This document shows, one piece after another, positions 24,777 to 34,826 of a stretch of 64,000 nucleotides of DNA (positions within the stretch are counted from its first letter, which is position 1; each line of letters begins with the position of its first letter). This DNA comes from Synechococcus sp. CC9311 (GTDB taxonomy: Bacteria > Cyanobacteriota > Cyanobacteriia > PCC-6307 > Cyanobiaceae). The notes beneath the pieces were generated by a model, which was not told the DNA's origin, did no database searches, and was given only the letters and a program-made list of their open reading frames with translations. The stretch lies in assembly GCF_000014585.1 (NCBI RefSeq), contig NC_008319.1, positions 806,001-870,000 on the forward strand, written 5' to 3'. Position numbers and translations under genes: made by a program.

Positions 24777-25919
24777 TTGCCCAGACTCCTTATCCCGATT
24801 GAAAGCGCAGCGGCTGAAACCCGTGTAGCTGCTTCACCCGAGACCCTTAAAAAATTCATTGCCCTCGGCTGCTCTGTGGCTGTCGAGCGTGGTGCCGGAG
24901 TGTCCTCCGGTTTCCTTGACGAGACGTACGCCAGTGCTGGAGCCGATTTGGTGGCTCCAGGAGAGGCGCAAGCCTGGGGGCAGGCGGACGTTTTGCTTTG
25001 TGTTCAAAGCCCTAGTCCGGCATCGCTCGGTCGCTTGCGACGGGGTGCCCTGGTGGTGGGGATGCTGTCGCCCTATGGCAATCAGGAGCTAGCGGAAGCC
25101 TTAAAGGGTTGTGGTCTTTCAGCCATGGCGCTTGAGCTTTTGCCACGCATCAGTCGTGCCCAGTCCGCTGATGTGCTTTCGTCTCAGGCCAACATCGCTG
25201 GCTACAAGGCTGTGTTGCTTGGCGCTGCAGCCTTAGATCGCTATTTCCCGATGCTGATGACTGCAGCAGGCACCGTGCAGCCCGCCAGGGTTGTGGTGCT
25301 GGGTGCGGGTGTTGCGGGTCTCCAGGCCGTTGCAACCGCTCGCCGTTTGGGCGCGGTTGTTTATGTAAGTGACATTCGCCCTGCCGTGAAAGAGCAGGTG
25401 GAGTCGCTTGGGGCCCGTTTCATCGATCCTCCTGAGATGGAGGACAAGCCTGCGGAGTCCGGTGGCTATGCCAAGCAGGCCTCAGATGCGTTTCTGGCCG
25501 CGCAGCGGCAACAGCTGTCTGACCAACTAGCTCAGGCTGATGTGGCCATTTGTACAGCTCAAGTTCCGGGCAGGCGAGCCCCGCGTTTAATCAGCGAGGA
25601 CATGCTTGACCGCATGCGCCCTGGATCGGTGGTGGTTGATCTGGCCGTTGCTCAAGGCGGTAACTGTGCCGATACCGTTCCGTCCCAAACGGTGAACCGC
25701 AAAGGCGTGAAGCTGATTGGTGCGAACGAACTTCCTTGCAGCGTCCCGAATCACGCCAGCTCGTTGTACGCCCGCAATTTGTTGGCTTTGCTGCAGCCCA
25801 CGCTTCAAGATGGCAAGCTCACGCTCGACACCGAAGACGAGCTCATTGCTGGTTGTTTGATCGCTCATGACGGCAGCATTCGCCGAGGCGATGTTCTTAC
25901 TCCTGGAGATACCAACTGA
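24777..25919 (+). CDS. pntA: Proton-translocating transhydrogenase, subunit alpha part 1
   Basis: This NAD(H)-binding subunit has 380 residues from TTG 24777 (MPRLLIPIESAAAETRVAASPETLKKF). AAETRVAASPE is the start typical of PntA and alanine dehydrogenase. The NAD Rossmann motif is VVVLGAGVAGLQAVATARRLGAVVYVSD near residue 180. RPGSVVVDLAVAQGGNC is another family block. The complex couples hydride transfer between NADH and NADP to proton movement across the membrane. In this split form the membrane helices of the alpha chain are in the next gene. The stop and the next start share one base. Confidence 0.95.
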   Translation: MPRLLIPIESAAAETRVAASPETLKKFIALGCSVAVERGAGVSSGFLDETYASAGADLVAPGEAQAWGQADVLLCVQSPSPASLGRLRRGALVVGMLSPYGNQELAEALKGCGLSAMALELLPRISRAQSADVLSSQANIAGYKAVLLGAAALDRYFPMLMTAAGTVQPARVVVLGAGVAGLQAVATARRLGAVVYVSDIRPAVKEQVESLGARFIDPPEMEDKPAESGGYAKQASDAFLAAQRQQLSDQLAQADVAICTAQVPGRRAPRLISEDMLDRMRPGSVVVDLAVAQGGNCADTVPSQTVNRKGVKLIGANELPCSVPNHASSLYARNLLALLQPTLQDGKLTLDTEDELIAGCLIAHDGSIRRGDVLTPGDTN

Positions 25920-26227
25920 TGTCGTTTTTAAGTGAGGCTCTCTGGGTCCTGCTGCTCGGCAGCCTTCTCGGTCTTGAACTGATTGGCAAAGTGCCTCCCA
26001 CTTTGCACACCCCATTGATGAGTGGCGCTAACGCCATTTCAGGGATCACGGTCTTAGCTGCTCTCACCTTGATCATCAAGGCGGGAAATGACGGCAATAC
26101 GCCTTTATTGGCCTTGGGTGCTGTGTCCCTCGGTTTCGCTCTTTTCAATGTGATTGGCGGCTTTTTGGTCACCGATCGAATGCTGGCCATGTTCAGCCGT
26201 AAGCCCGCTCGCAAGGAGAACCGCTGA
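25919..26227 (+). CDS. pntA: Transhydrogenase alpha part 2 (membrane segment)
   Basis: The 102-residue protein has three hydrophobic helices. The first begins LWVLLLGSLLGLELIGKVPPTLHTPLMSGANAISGI, a block found at the start of the PntA membrane domain. It corresponds to the C-terminal membrane part of one-chain PntA, so the subunit is split into two polypeptides as in other cyanobacteria. Start and stop overlap its neighbours by one base each, giving a tightly coupled three-gene operon. Confidence 0.95.
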   Translation: MSFLSEALWVLLLGSLLGLELIGKVPPTLHTPLMSGANAISGITVLAALTLIIKAGNDGNTPLLALGAVSLGFALFNVIGGFLVTDRMLAMFSRKPARKENR

Positions 26228-27651
26228 TGAGCACTGCTGTCGTTGTTAAGTACGCGATCGATCTGGTCGCTGTCCTGCTGCTAGCCCTTGGAATCAAGGG
26301 GCTCTCCAAAGTACGTTCTGCGCGGGAGGCCAATCGTCTGGCTGCCGTTGCCATGGCTCTCGCAGTGTTGGGAGTCCTGGTTGATTCCTTTGCGGGTGGA
26401 ATCTCAGCTTCTGCCTGGACTTGGATCATCGGAGGCACCATCGTTGGTGGTCTTTTGGGCGCGATTACCGCTCAAAGGGTGCCGATGACATCGATGCCCG
26501 AGATCGTTGCCCTGTTCAACGGTTGTGGGGGAATGTCATCCCTGCTGGTGGCACTGGGTGTTGCACTGTTCCCTGTCATGGGGGCGGAAGGGGAATCTCG
26601 AATCGTTGAAGAGATTTCGATCGTGATCTCGGTGTTTGTGGGATCGATCACCTTCACCGGTTCAATCGTGGCGATGGCCAAGCTTCAGGGCTGGTTGTCC
26701 ACACCGCCGTGGATGCAGAGCAAAGCGCGCCATGTCGTGAACATTGCATTGGCGGTGGTGTCCTTAATCGCTGCGGTGGAGATGATCCGCAACGGTGGAA
26801 GCGGACTATGGCTGCTGGTTGTGGCCTCTGCGCTGCTGGGAATCGGCGTCACCCTGCCGATCGGCGGAGCCGATATGCCAGTGGTGATCTCTCTTTTGAA
26901 CAGCTATTCCGGAGTGGCTGCTGCTGCTGCTGGTTTCGTTGTGGGCAGTCAGCTTCTGATCGTGGCTGGCGCGATGGTGGGTGCTGCCGGTTTGATCCTC
27001 ACTCAGGTGATGTGCAACGGCATGAATCGCTCCCTGGTATCGGTGCTGTTCGGAGGAGCTCTTGGCGCTTCAGCCACCGCCTCCGGTGGCGGTGGCGAAT
27101 ACACCAACATCACCAGTTGCAGCGCTGAAGAGTGTGCCCTCACCCTAGAAGCGGCTGAACGGGTGATCATTGTTCCCGGCTATGGCCTGGCTGTGGCCCA
27201 AGCCCAGCACACGTTGCGAGAGGTGACCCGCTCCTTGGAGGCCGCTGGGATTGAGGTGGCCTATGCGATTCACCCTGTGGCGGGTCGGATGCCCGGTCAC
27301 ATGAATGTGCTCCTTGCTGAGGCCGATGTGCCCTACGAGCAGCTCAAGGAGATGGATGTGATCAACCCTGAGTTCCCTGCCACCGATGTGGTGCTTGTTT
27401 TGGGAGCCAATGATGTGGTGAATCCCCAGGCCAAGACCGACCCCAATTCGCCGCTTTATGGGATGCCAGTGTTGGATGTCCAGCAGGCGCGGACCGTGTT
27501 TGTGGTGAAGCGCGGCATGAGTGCTGGCTATTCCGGCATCAAAAATGACCTGTTTGAACTCGGCAACACTTCCATGGTGTTTGGCGATGCCAAGAAGGTG
27601 CTTGGAGATCTGCTGGGAGAACTGAAGGAGTTAGGCGTCGGTAAGAAATGA
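26227..27651 (+). CDS. pntB: Transhydrogenase subunit beta
   Basis: The product has 474 residues. The N-terminal half is about eight membrane helices, including PVVISLLNSYSGVAAAAAGF and VSVLFGGALG. The C-terminal NADP-binding domain shows IIVPGYGLAVAQAQHTLREV, AIHPVAGRMPGHMNVLLAEADVPY and DVVLVLGANDVVNPQAKTDPNSPLYGMPVLD. The length and blocks match PntB. Together with the two pntA parts it forms the inner-membrane (or thylakoid) transhydrogenase. Confidence 0.97.
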   Translation: MSTAVVVKYAIDLVAVLLLALGIKGLSKVRSAREANRLAAVAMALAVLGVLVDSFAGGISASAWTWIIGGTIVGGLLGAITAQRVPMTSMPEIVALFNGCGGMSSLLVALGVALFPVMGAEGESRIVEEISIVISVFVGSITFTGSIVAMAKLQGWLSTPPWMQSKARHVVNIALAVVSLIAAVEMIRNGGSGLWLLVVASALLGIGVTLPIGGADMPVVISLLNSYSGVAAAAAGFVVGSQLLIVAGAMVGAAGLILTQVMCNGMNRSLVSVLFGGALGASATASGGGGEYTNITSCSAEECALTLEAAERVIIVPGYGLAVAQAQHTLREVTRSLEAAGIEVAYAIHPVAGRMPGHMNVLLAEADVPYEQLKEMDVINPEFPATDVVLVLGANDVVNPQAKTDPNSPLYGMPVLDVQQARTVFVVKRGMSAGYSGIKNDLFELGNTSMVFGDAKKVLGDLLGELKELGVGKK

Positions 27652-27658
27652 TGCGCCT

Positions 27659-28759
27659 GTGAGCTGGCCTGATCCAAATCCAGACCCCCAGCTGCTGAAG
27701 CAACTGGGGGTTTCTCCCTTTCAACAGCGCCTTCCCTGGTGGGGTGGTGATCTTCAGACCTTGAGGGATACGCTCCGTCCCGTGGATTTGCCGATCGATC
27801 AGGGTCAACCCCTGGAGATTCCAGTGCCTGCCTTGATCAGCGGTGCCGCTGGCTCTGGAGCCTTGCTGGCTTTCTTGGATTGTCCACCAGCTCCGAAGGC
27901 CTTGGTCGTTGTGTTGCACGGACTGGGGGGCTCGAGTCGTCGCGAAGGTCTGCGCAGGCTTGGTATTGCTCTGTTTGAAGCGGGATATGCGGTGCTGCGC
28001 CTCAACATGCGTGGCGCCGACCCTGGCCGACATCTTGCAGGTGGCACCTATGCGGCCCAGTGCAACAGCGACCTTCTCCCTGTGTTGCATCGGGCGCGTC
28101 AGCTCTGCAGAACCCTCACCAGCGAAGGGACATCACTGCCCTTGTTTGGAGCTGGGCTTTCTCTGGGTGGGACCATGCTTTTGAATGCTTGCCTCTCAAC
28201 GCAAGCTGAACGCATTGCTGCCGGCCTCGACCCGGCTCACCAGCCCCTGGATGGATTGTTCTGTGCCAGCAGCCCCTTGGATCTGGCGGCCTGCAGTGCA
28301 TCGATTGAACGTCCGCGCAATCGTGTATATCAACGCTGGTTGCTGCAGCGCTTGGTGCGTCAGACGTTGGCCGATCCCTTTGGTGTGAGCGATTTGGATC
28401 TCGGGCAAATGAGTGGTGCTGAGCAGCCACGCACCATTCGTGCCTTCGATAGCACCGTCACCGCTCCGCGTTGGGGATTTGCAGACGTGGATGCTTACTA
28501 CCGGGAGGCTTCACCACTCCAGCATTTGATCCAATCACCCCAGCAGTTGCCGCCCACTTTGTTGCTACAGGCTCTGGATGATCCATGGGTGCCCGCTCGG
28601 TCGGCCCTCGACCTGAGGGAAGCTGTCTCTACTGATCAGTCCAGGGATCAGCCCATTCAATTGATCTTCACCCGCACAGGTGGTCATAACGGCTTTCACG
28701 GACGGGACGGCTGTTGGGCCGATGCGCTTGCTGCGTCTTGGTTGCAAACGATCAAGTGA
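27659..28759 (+). CDS. YheT-like alpha/beta hydrolase
   Basis: The product has 366 residues from GTG 27659. The oxyanion motif is VVVLHGLGGSSRREGLRRL, the nucleophile elbow is GAGLSLGGTML (Ser near residue 170), and His is in TRTGGHNGFHG near the C-terminus. DDPWVPARSALDL holds the likely acid. This fits the YheT/EMB8 group of esterase-like hydrolases, with unknown natural substrate. It follows pntB by 7 bases, so it may be read with the operon. Its last 8 bases overlap the convergent ferredoxin-like gene. Confidence 0.87.
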   Translation: MSWPDPNPDPQLLKQLGVSPFQQRLPWWGGDLQTLRDTLRPVDLPIDQGQPLEIPVPALISGAAGSGALLAFLDCPPAPKALVVVLHGLGGSSRREGLRRLGIALFEAGYAVLRLNMRGADPGRHLAGGTYAAQCNSDLLPVLHRARQLCRTLTSEGTSLPLFGAGLSLGGTMLLNACLSTQAERIAAGLDPAHQPLDGLFCASSPLDLAACSASIERPRNRVYQRWLLQRLVRQTLADPFGVSDLDLGQMSGAEQPRTIRAFDSTVTAPRWGFADVDAYYREASPLQHLIQSPQQLPPTLLLQALDDPWVPARSALDLREAVSTDQSRDQPIQLIFTRTGGHNGFHGRDGCWADALAASWLQTIK

Positions 28760-29087
28760 ATGTGCTGGTTTTCAGGACCCACTCTTCGATCGGTTGTCCT
28801 TGGATGATGTGTCGCTGAAGAATGCTGCTGATGCGTTCTGGCGTGACACCTCTGTACCAGGTCCCATCGGGCCAGACCAACAAGATTGGGCCTTGATCGC
28901 AGATGCGTAAGCAATCGACTTTGCTGCGCAGAACAATTCCTTCGCTCCTGCTCGGATTCTCAAGGTCCAATTCACGCACCTGCCGCTTGAGAGCATCCCA
29001 GCTTGCGGCACCGATTTCTGGATCACAGCATTTAGCTTTCGTGGGTGTCGCGCAGAGCAATAAGTGATGGCTAATCCGCTGGCTCAT
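28752..29087 (-). CDS. Thioredoxin-like 2Fe-2S ferredoxin
   Basis: The product has 111 residues from ATG 29087 ([23 protein letters not shown]). The ligand pattern [10 protein letters not shown], then [23 protein letters not shown], is that of the (2Fe-2S) thioredoxin-fold ferredoxins. Four Cys are visible (first pair around residues 12-21, second pair around 70-75). It carries electrons; its partner is unknown. The ATG overlaps the dxr stop (ATGA), so it is coupled to dxr. dxr lies upstream on the minus strand. Confidence 0.85.
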   Translation of the reverse strand: MSQRISHHLLLCATPTKAKCCDPEIGAASWDALKRQVRELDLENPSRSEGIVLRSKVDCLRICDQGPILLVWPDGTWYRGVTPERISSILQRHIIQGQPIEEWVLKTSTFT

Positions 29088-30334
29088 GCGGCCATCGATG
29101 CTCCTCTCAAGCGCGTCCCCCGGTTCACTTGCTCGCGCACAGCCTGGCGTGCCCACTGATCCACCGCCAACACATCATCAAGACAAGGGTTGGCCGCGAG
29201 ATCAGGTTTGTGCTGTTCACAGGCTCCCTCGATCATCTTGGGAATGTCGAGAAAGTGAATCTTCTCCTCGAGGAATTGGGCCACGGCCTCTTCATTGGCC
29301 GCGTTGAGAACAGCAGGCATGGTGCCGCCGGCACGACCCGCGGCGTAGGCCAGGTCCATGCAGGGATATTTGGCTGGATCGGGTGCGCGGAAACTCAATT
29401 GCCCCACTTCGGTGAGATCGAGCCGTCGCCATGGGGTTTCCAGTCTTGAAGGCCAACTCATGCAATAGAGAATCGGCAGTTTCATGTCGGGCCAGCCGAG
29501 CTGGGCGAGGACCGAGGAATCAGCAAGTTCCACCATCGAATGGATGATGCTTTGAGGATGAATCACGATCTCGATGTGGTCGTAATCCAGGCCAAAGAGA
29601 TAGTGAGCCTCAATCACTTCCAATCCTTTATTCATCAATGAGGCTGAATCCACGGTGATTTTTTTACCCATGCTCCAGTTGGGATGGGAGGTGGCATCGG
29701 CCACCGTTGCCTTTTCGAGATCAGCGGCTGACCAATCGCGAAAGGCACCACCAGAGGCGGTGAGTTGAATGCGGCGCAGGCCAGGGGTTGGAACCCCGGT
29801 GGAGAGACGGGCGGTGTCGCTCCAAGGAGTTCCTTGCAGGCACTGGAAGATGGCGGAGTGTTCCGAGTCGGCAGGAAGCAGCCGACTGCCGCTTTTCTTC
29901 AGTTCAGGTAAGACCACAGGGCCTGCGGCAATCAGCGTTTCCTTATTGGCAACGGCCAGGTCTTTCCCTGCTCGAATCGCTGCCAGGGTGGGTAACAATC
30001 CCGCACACCCCACGATTCCGGTGACAACGAGATCCGCTGAATCCCAGGACGCCACGACATCAAGGCCTTCCGGTCCACCCACCAGGTGCGGCAAAGGTTC
30101 CGGGCGGGTGTCAGCAGGCAGGGCCATCAGCCTGTCTTTGAGCTCAGCAAGCAGCGCTTGATCAGCTAGGGCCACAACATCAGGGCGATGCCTCTGGATT
30201 TGGGACACGAGCAGGCTGAGATTGCGTCCAGCGCTGAGGGCCACCACGCGGAATTGATCGGGGAAATCCTCAACGATCGCCAGCGTCTGGGTGCCAATTG
30301 ATCCAGTGGAGCCCAGAACGCTGATGGCTTTCAC
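29084..30334 (-). CDS. dxr: 1-deoxy-D-xylulose 5-phosphate reductoisomerase
   Basis: The 416-residue enzyme makes methylerythritol 4-phosphate from DXP with NADPH in the MEP isoprenoid pathway. The NADPH motif is [18 protein letters not shown] at the start. Active-site blocks are [16 protein letters not shown] and [15 protein letters not shown], and [29 protein letters not shown] is the family signature. Length is normal. It is divergent from the NSS transporter with a 36-bp spacer. Carotenoid and chlorophyll side chains depend on this pathway. Confidence 0.98.
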   Translation of the reverse strand: MKAISVLGSTGSIGTQTLAIVEDFPDQFRVVALSAGRNLSLLVSQIQRHRPDVVALADQALLAELKDRLMALPADTRPEPLPHLVGGPEGLDVVASWDSADLVVTGIVGCAGLLPTLAAIRAGKDLAVANKETLIAAGPVVLPELKKSGSRLLPADSEHSAIFQCLQGTPWSDTARLSTGVPTPGLRRIQLTASGGAFRDWSAADLEKATVADATSHPNWSMGKKITVDSASLMNKGLEVIEAHYLFGLDYDHIEIVIHPQSIIHSMVELADSSVLAQLGWPDMKLPILYCMSWPSRLETPWRRLDLTEVGQLSFRAPDPAKYPCMDLAYAAGRAGGTMPAVLNAANEEAVAQFLEEKIHFLDIPKMIEGACEQHKPDLAANPCLDDVLAVDQWARQAVREQVNRGTRLRGASMAA

Positions 30335-30370
30335 AGGGATCCAGGCAATTGGTCACAGTTTCCCACCTCA

Positions 30371-31756
30371 ATGCCTAGGCCTGGCAAACTTCGCACCATT
30401 ACGGATGGACGCGGGCTGATGGCGCTGAAGGAGCACTGGCGGTCTGGATTTGGGTTTGTGTTGGCCGCGGCTGGTAGCGCCGTGGGTTTAGGCAACCTCT
30501 GGGGCTTTGCTTATCGCGCCTCGCAGGGAGGTGGAGGCGCCTTCCTGCTGCTTTACGTGCTGATTGTTTTGGTGGTCTGCTTGCCCGTGTTGGTCGCAGA
30601 GATGGTGCTGGGTCGGAGTACGGCCCAGAGCCCCTTGCTGGCTCCGATCGCGGCGGCGGGCAAGGCGTGGTGGCCGATGGGATGGCTGTTTGTGCTCGCC
30701 TCTTGCGGGATTTTGGCGTTCTATGCAGTGCTGATGGGGTGGACGGGTCACACCCTCGTGCATGCCCTATGGGTGGGTTTGCCAGATGACATGGAGACAG
30801 CTAAGTCGCTATTTGGATCGGTGAGTAAGGGAAATAGTGCTCTGCTCGGTCAAGGGGGCAGCCTTGCCTTAACCGCTGCGGTGGTTGCTGCTGGCGTGCA
30901 GGGAGGCATCGAGCGGTTATCGCGCTGGGCCTTACCTCTGTTGTTTGTCTTGTTGGTTGGTTTGGCTCTTTGGGCTGCCACGTTGTCTGGGGCTGTGGGG
31001 GGATATCAAACCTTTCTGTTGCGATGGGATGCGGCTCAGCTGCTCAACCCCACCACCATTCGCAATGCGTTTACCCAGGCCTTTTTCTCCATCGGCACTG
31101 GAATCGGTTGCATCCTTGCCTATTCGGCCTACCTGAACAGCAGTGCTCGTTTGCCAAGGGAGGCGATCGCGGTGGTGGGTTTGGACACGGCCGTAGGCCT
31201 GTTGGCTGGACTGGTCACATTCCCCGTGGTGATCAGTTTTGGTCTGCAGGAAACGGTGAGCGAGTCCACCGTTGGGGCTTTGTTTTTAGCAATTCCCACG
31301 GGACTTGCTTCCCTTGGTTCTGCAGGGCGCTTGGTGGCAGTGCTCTTCTTTTCCTTGGCCTATCTCGCGGCGATTACGTCATCGGTGTCGTTGCTGGAAG
31401 TACCGGTGGCTTCCTTGATGGATCGCTTGGGCTGGTCCCGCAGGCGATCGGCATGGCTGATGGCATTGCTGATTTTTATTGCAGGCCTTCCGGCTGCGAT
31501 GTCGATTCCGGTCTTGGAAGTGATGGATTCGATCTTTGGGGGAGTTCTGCTGATTTTGGGAGGACTTTTAATCGCACTCCTTGTGGGGTGGGTCGTTCCG
31601 AAACGGTTTCGGAATGATCTCCAGGGATCAAAAACCTCAGCAGGTTTAATCGGATTGATGCTCTTTTTCCTGCGCTGGGTGTCTCCAGCAGTGATCACTG
31701 CTGGTTTGTTAATTAGCGTTGTTGATTTATGGCGTCAATGGTTTCCAGCGGCTTGA
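30371..31756 (+). CDS. Sodium-dependent NSS-family transporter
   Basis: The 461-residue membrane protein of the neurotransmitter:sodium symporter (LeuT) group is recognisable from EHWRSGFGFVLAAAGSAVGLGNLWGFAYRASQ, where the unwound helix 1 binds sodium and substrate. About twelve helices follow. FFSIGTGIGCILAYSAYL and AAITSSVSLLEVPVASLMD are helix 6 and 8 landmarks. It takes up amino acids or related solutes; the exact substrate is not visible. ATG 30419 (MALKEHW) is an alternative start closer to family norms. Confidence 0.92.
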   Translation: MPRPGKLRTITDGRGLMALKEHWRSGFGFVLAAAGSAVGLGNLWGFAYRASQGGGGAFLLLYVLIVLVVCLPVLVAEMVLGRSTAQSPLLAPIAAAGKAWWPMGWLFVLASCGILAFYAVLMGWTGHTLVHALWVGLPDDMETAKSLFGSVSKGNSALLGQGGSLALTAAVVAAGVQGGIERLSRWALPLLFVLLVGLALWAATLSGAVGGYQTFLLRWDAAQLLNPTTIRNAFTQAFFSIGTGIGCILAYSAYLNSSARLPREAIAVVGLDTAVGLLAGLVTFPVVISFGLQETVSESTVGALFLAIPTGLASLGSAGRLVAVLFFSLAYLAAITSSVSLLEVPVASLMDRLGWSRRRSAWLMALLIFIAGLPAAMSIPVLEVMDSIFGGVLLILGGLLIALLVGWVVPKRFRNDLQGSKTSAGLIGLMLFFLRWVSPAVITAGLLISVVDLWRQWFPAA

Positions 31757-31781
31757 TTGCTCAAAATATGGTGTGGATGCG

Positions 31782-32201
31782 TTAAAACTTTCTCTGAACA
31801 AACTCACTTGCCAAGCGAACTTCAAGCAGGAAAGAGATCGACGCCAACATCAACATTCCCATCGTGGTGATGAACAGAGGTGCAACGATTGAGGTGAGGT
31901 TCACTTGCGTGATCACACTCATAAACATTGCTGAAACCACGATGGAAAGAAGGAGGGTGGCGCAAGTGAGAAGCCAGATCGCACGAAGAATGTGTTGCAT
32001 TCGTCGCTTGCAGTGCATGCGCTCAAAGTCATTTCTTCTGGCATCCGATTCGTTGATCCGGCGATAGTGATCAGCAACTCGGCCGAGCCTGGTGGAAAGA
32101 ACATTGAGAAGGGCCCCGATCCCGGCGAGCAAAAACACCGGTGAGACCGAGAGCTGAATCGCCTTAGACAGGCTTTCTGGATGCAAGGTTGTCAATTCCA
32201 A
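31782..32201 (-). CDS. DUF2721 membrane protein
   Basis: The product has 139 residues and about three hydrophobic segments. The N-terminal helix SVSPVFLLAGIGALLNVLSTRLGRVADHYRRI is the DUF2721 signature. The basic loop with RRMQHILRAIWLL precedes a second helix pair. Function is unknown. It is convergent with the NSS transporter. Confidence 0.85.
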   Translation of the reverse strand: MELTTLHPESLSKAIQLSVSPVFLLAGIGALLNVLSTRLGRVADHYRRINESDARRNDFERMHCKRRMQHILRAIWLLTCATLLLSIVVSAMFMSVITQVNLTSIVAPLFITTMGMLMLASISFLLEVRLASEFVQRKF

Positions 32202-32267
32202 GAGTGGGTGAGTCCGTCAAAAGGTGTCAGCAATCCGGTAGACAGGAGCCTCTGTGGACGCGTTTCG

Positions 32268-32507
32268 ATGTTGTGGCTTAAACGTTGGAACTTTATTGAG
32301 CGGGCTCGGTTAGAGCGGGAGCTTTGGGATGCATTCGAGGCCAAAGAGGATATTGAAGCGATGGTGAACTCGCTGAAAGCCCGTATCGAAGCGATGGATC
32401 CGACTGATCCTGAGTTGGGCGATCAAACGTTTCGTCTTGAGATCTGGATCACCACCATGGAAAGGATTAGGAAGATTGAAGCGATGATGGCTGGAAAAGA
32501 GCGTTAA
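32268..32507 (+). CDS. Small hypothetical protein, charged helical
   Basis: The product has 79 residues from ATG 32268 ([21 protein letters not shown]). It is highly charged and probably one or two helices ([17 protein letters not shown] and [18 protein letters not shown]), with a coiled-coil look. An earlier in-frame start at 32181 would overlap the DUF2721 gene. The stop overlaps the convergent cysS end by 4 bases. Unknown function. Confidence 0.6.
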   Translation: MLWLKRWNFIERARLERELWDAFEAKEDIEAMVNSLKARIEAMDPTDPELGDQTFRLEIWITTMERIRKIEAMMAGKER

Positions 32508-34000
32508 ATCAGTCTCCAATCGGTCAGTCCGCCAGGCTTGTCGATGAGTTCAATGCCTTGGTCGCTGAGGGACTTGCGAATGCGATCGGCTTCTTGATAG
32601 TTCTTCTCCTGTTTTGCTGCTTTGCGATTGGCAATTGCCTGCTCAATCGCTTGGGCATCGACACCGCTGTTTTCAGAGGGTTGCGACTCATCTGTTTCGC
32701 TGCGTAGACCAAGAACGGCCGCGAGCTCGCGCAACAGCAACCAGCGTGAGTGCAGTTGGGTCAGCTCCTCGCCTGGCTGCTCAGGCTGGTCGCCTCGATC
32801 CAGACGGTTGGCTAACCCTCTGAGCGGACGGGCGAGTTCAAACAGCACGGCTAAGGCTCCGGAGCTATTGAGGTCATCGTCCATAGCGGCGGTGAACCGT
32901 TGTTCCAGGTCTTCAAAAGGACCTTGGGCGTTCCTTCCGGCTTGGACCGCTGCATTGCTGAGGGCCGTGTGATCACTCCATTCCAAGGCGGCAGCATGGG
33001 TTTCCCCCAACTTGAGGGCGGCATTCAATCCCTTCCATCCAGTGGTGGATGCCTCCAGCGCTTCGGCAGTGAAGTCAAGGGGCTTGCGGTAATGAGCCTG
33101 GAGAACAAAGAGGCGAAGGGCCATGGCTGAGAGTCCGCTTTCAAGCAGTGCGCGGATCGTGGTGAAGTTACCCAGCGATTTCGACATCTTTGTTCCGCCC
33201 ACATTGACCATCCCGTTGTGCATCCACAGCCGAGCGAGGGGAGCGCCGTTGGCGGTTTCGGATTGAGCGATTTCGTTTTCATGATGAGGAAACACCAAAT
33301 CACCTCCGCCTAGGTGAATATCGATCGTTAGGCCAAGTTCCTGGCGCACCATCGCTGAGCACTCGATGTGCCAGCCAGGGCGTCCTGGGCCCCAGGGGGA
33401 GTCCCAGCTTGGCTCACCCACTTTGCTTCCTTTCCATAGAGCGAAATCAAATGGGTGTTTCTTGCGACTCTCCTCACCATCAGCCGTACGGCCGCTTGCC
33501 CCCTGCTGTTGCTCGTTGGGGTCACGACCGCTGAGCTTGCCGTAGTCCTTGGCTTTGGAAATATCGAAATACACATCACCATCAGAGCTATAGGCAGCTC
33601 CTTTGGTCTCCAGTTCAGCAATGAGCGTTTGAATCCCTTCGATGCAACAGGTGGCGCGAGGCATGCGATCGGCCGGAAGGATGTTGAGACGGCCCATATC
33701 AATTTCAAAGGCTTCGATGTTGCGCTCGCTGACCGCTTGCATCGTGCTGCCCTCTTCGGAAGCTCGATTGAGGATCTTGTCGTCGATATCGGTGTAATTC
33801 TGGATGTAAGTAACGTCGTACCCGCGCCAAATCAGGTAGCGACGCAAAACGTCCCAATTGATGTAGCTGCGGGCATGACCCAAGTGGCAGAGGTCGTAAA
33901 CCGTGACGCCGCAGCAGTAAATCGTTGCCTTTCCTGGCTCTAAGGGCTCAAATGCTTCCGTACGGCTGGTGAGGCTGTTGGTGAAGCGCAGGGAAGACAT
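32504..34000 (-). CDS. cysS: Cysteinyl-tRNA synthetase
   Basis: The 498-residue class I synthetase charges tRNA-Cys. The HIGH-like motif appears as [17 protein letters not shown]. The zinc/cysteine site includes [15 protein letters not shown] and [12 protein letters not shown]. The KMSKS motif is [11 protein letters not shown]. The C-terminal anticodon-binding part has [28 protein letters not shown]. All match the family. Translation enzyme, cytoplasmic. The neighbouring region upstream has no gene of note. Confidence 0.98.
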   Translation of the reverse strand: MSSLRFTNSLTSRTEAFEPLEPGKATIYCCGVTVYDLCHLGHARSYINWDVLRRYLIWRGYDVTYIQNYTDIDDKILNRASEEGSTMQAVSERNIEAFEIDMGRLNILPADRMPRATCCIEGIQTLIAELETKGAAYSSDGDVYFDISKAKDYGKLSGRDPNEQQQGASGRTADGEESRKKHPFDFALWKGSKVGEPSWDSPWGPGRPGWHIECSAMVRQELGLTIDIHLGGGDLVFPHHENEIAQSETANGAPLARLWMHNGMVNVGGTKMSKSLGNFTTIRALLESGLSAMALRLFVLQAHYRKPLDFTAEALEASTTGWKGLNAALKLGETHAAALEWSDHTALSNAAVQAGRNAQGPFEDLEQRFTAAMDDDLNSSGALAVLFELARPLRGLANRLDRGDQPEQPGEELTQLHSRWLLLRELAAVLGLRSETDESQPSENSGVDAQAIEQAIANRKAAKQEKNYQEADRIRKSLSDQGIELIDKPGGLTDWRLI

Positions 34001-34826
34001 CAGGCTTAGAAACAGGAGTCAAATCACGGTTGATGCCTGCCTGCGCAGATCAAAAACCTTTCCTGGATGGTAGATCCGAGCTGGTGTTGCCCCCTAGTCC
34101 CGCCGGTAGGTGAGATCGCTGCCGAGCGCGAGCTGAACTCAGATCACTGAATCCTCAAGAGCGGTGGATTGCAGTGGTTGCGTCGCTGAAGTTGCGATAG
34201 AAGCGGCAATCCCTGATCCTGCGATGCTCCAAGCCACTAGAAAACGATGGTCATGGACCGGTAGTCGTTGTGTGACGAGGCCAGGGATGCCAATGACGAG
34301 TTGAGCAGCGGCCCATCCAGGAATCAATCTCCAAAAGGCTTGCCAACCAACATCAGCGGATAGGGCTGAAGCAAGAATGTGACAACGGCATGGCTAGGCC
34401 GTAGCGAATGCAAATGATATTGATGACTCCCTTTTTGATTTGCTTTTGCTGAATGCAGCTAACCACAAAACCGACAAGGCTGATTCCACTTAGGATTCTA
34501 ATGATGCTGTTGGAAAACCAGCCGTTATTTGACATGATTTCTGCGAGAATAGCAAAATGAGATCGATGGAGTTGATCCCCATTCTCATGGATGACGATCC
34601 TGCAATTCCAGCCAAAAATTTGCACTTTGCTCTTGCTTTTGAATGCTAATAATCTAATCAATGGACGGTGATAGTTGATTGTTATTGGTGTTGGGTAGAT
34701 CGATCTTGCAATTTTTTTGACCATCATTGAGGCTGTGGATTATGTCAGTGATCAGTCTCGGCATTGCTGTTGATCATGTCCTTGCTAGTTTTTTGAAAGA
34801 AAATTAATTGAAAGGGGGGAAGCTTG
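34001..34826. other. Gene-poor stretch with possible gene remnant
   Basis: Between cysS and the MFS gene only weak open frames occur, mainly on the minus strand. One (34139-34327, needing a TTG start) codes for hydrophobic residues (GWAAAQLVIGIPGLV). A second frame (34353-34727) encodes FSNSIIRILSGISLVGFVVSC. The two lie in different frames and together look like pieces of one small membrane protein interrupted by a frameshift and stop. I treat this as a possible decayed gene. No RNA gene was seen. Confidence 0.3.
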
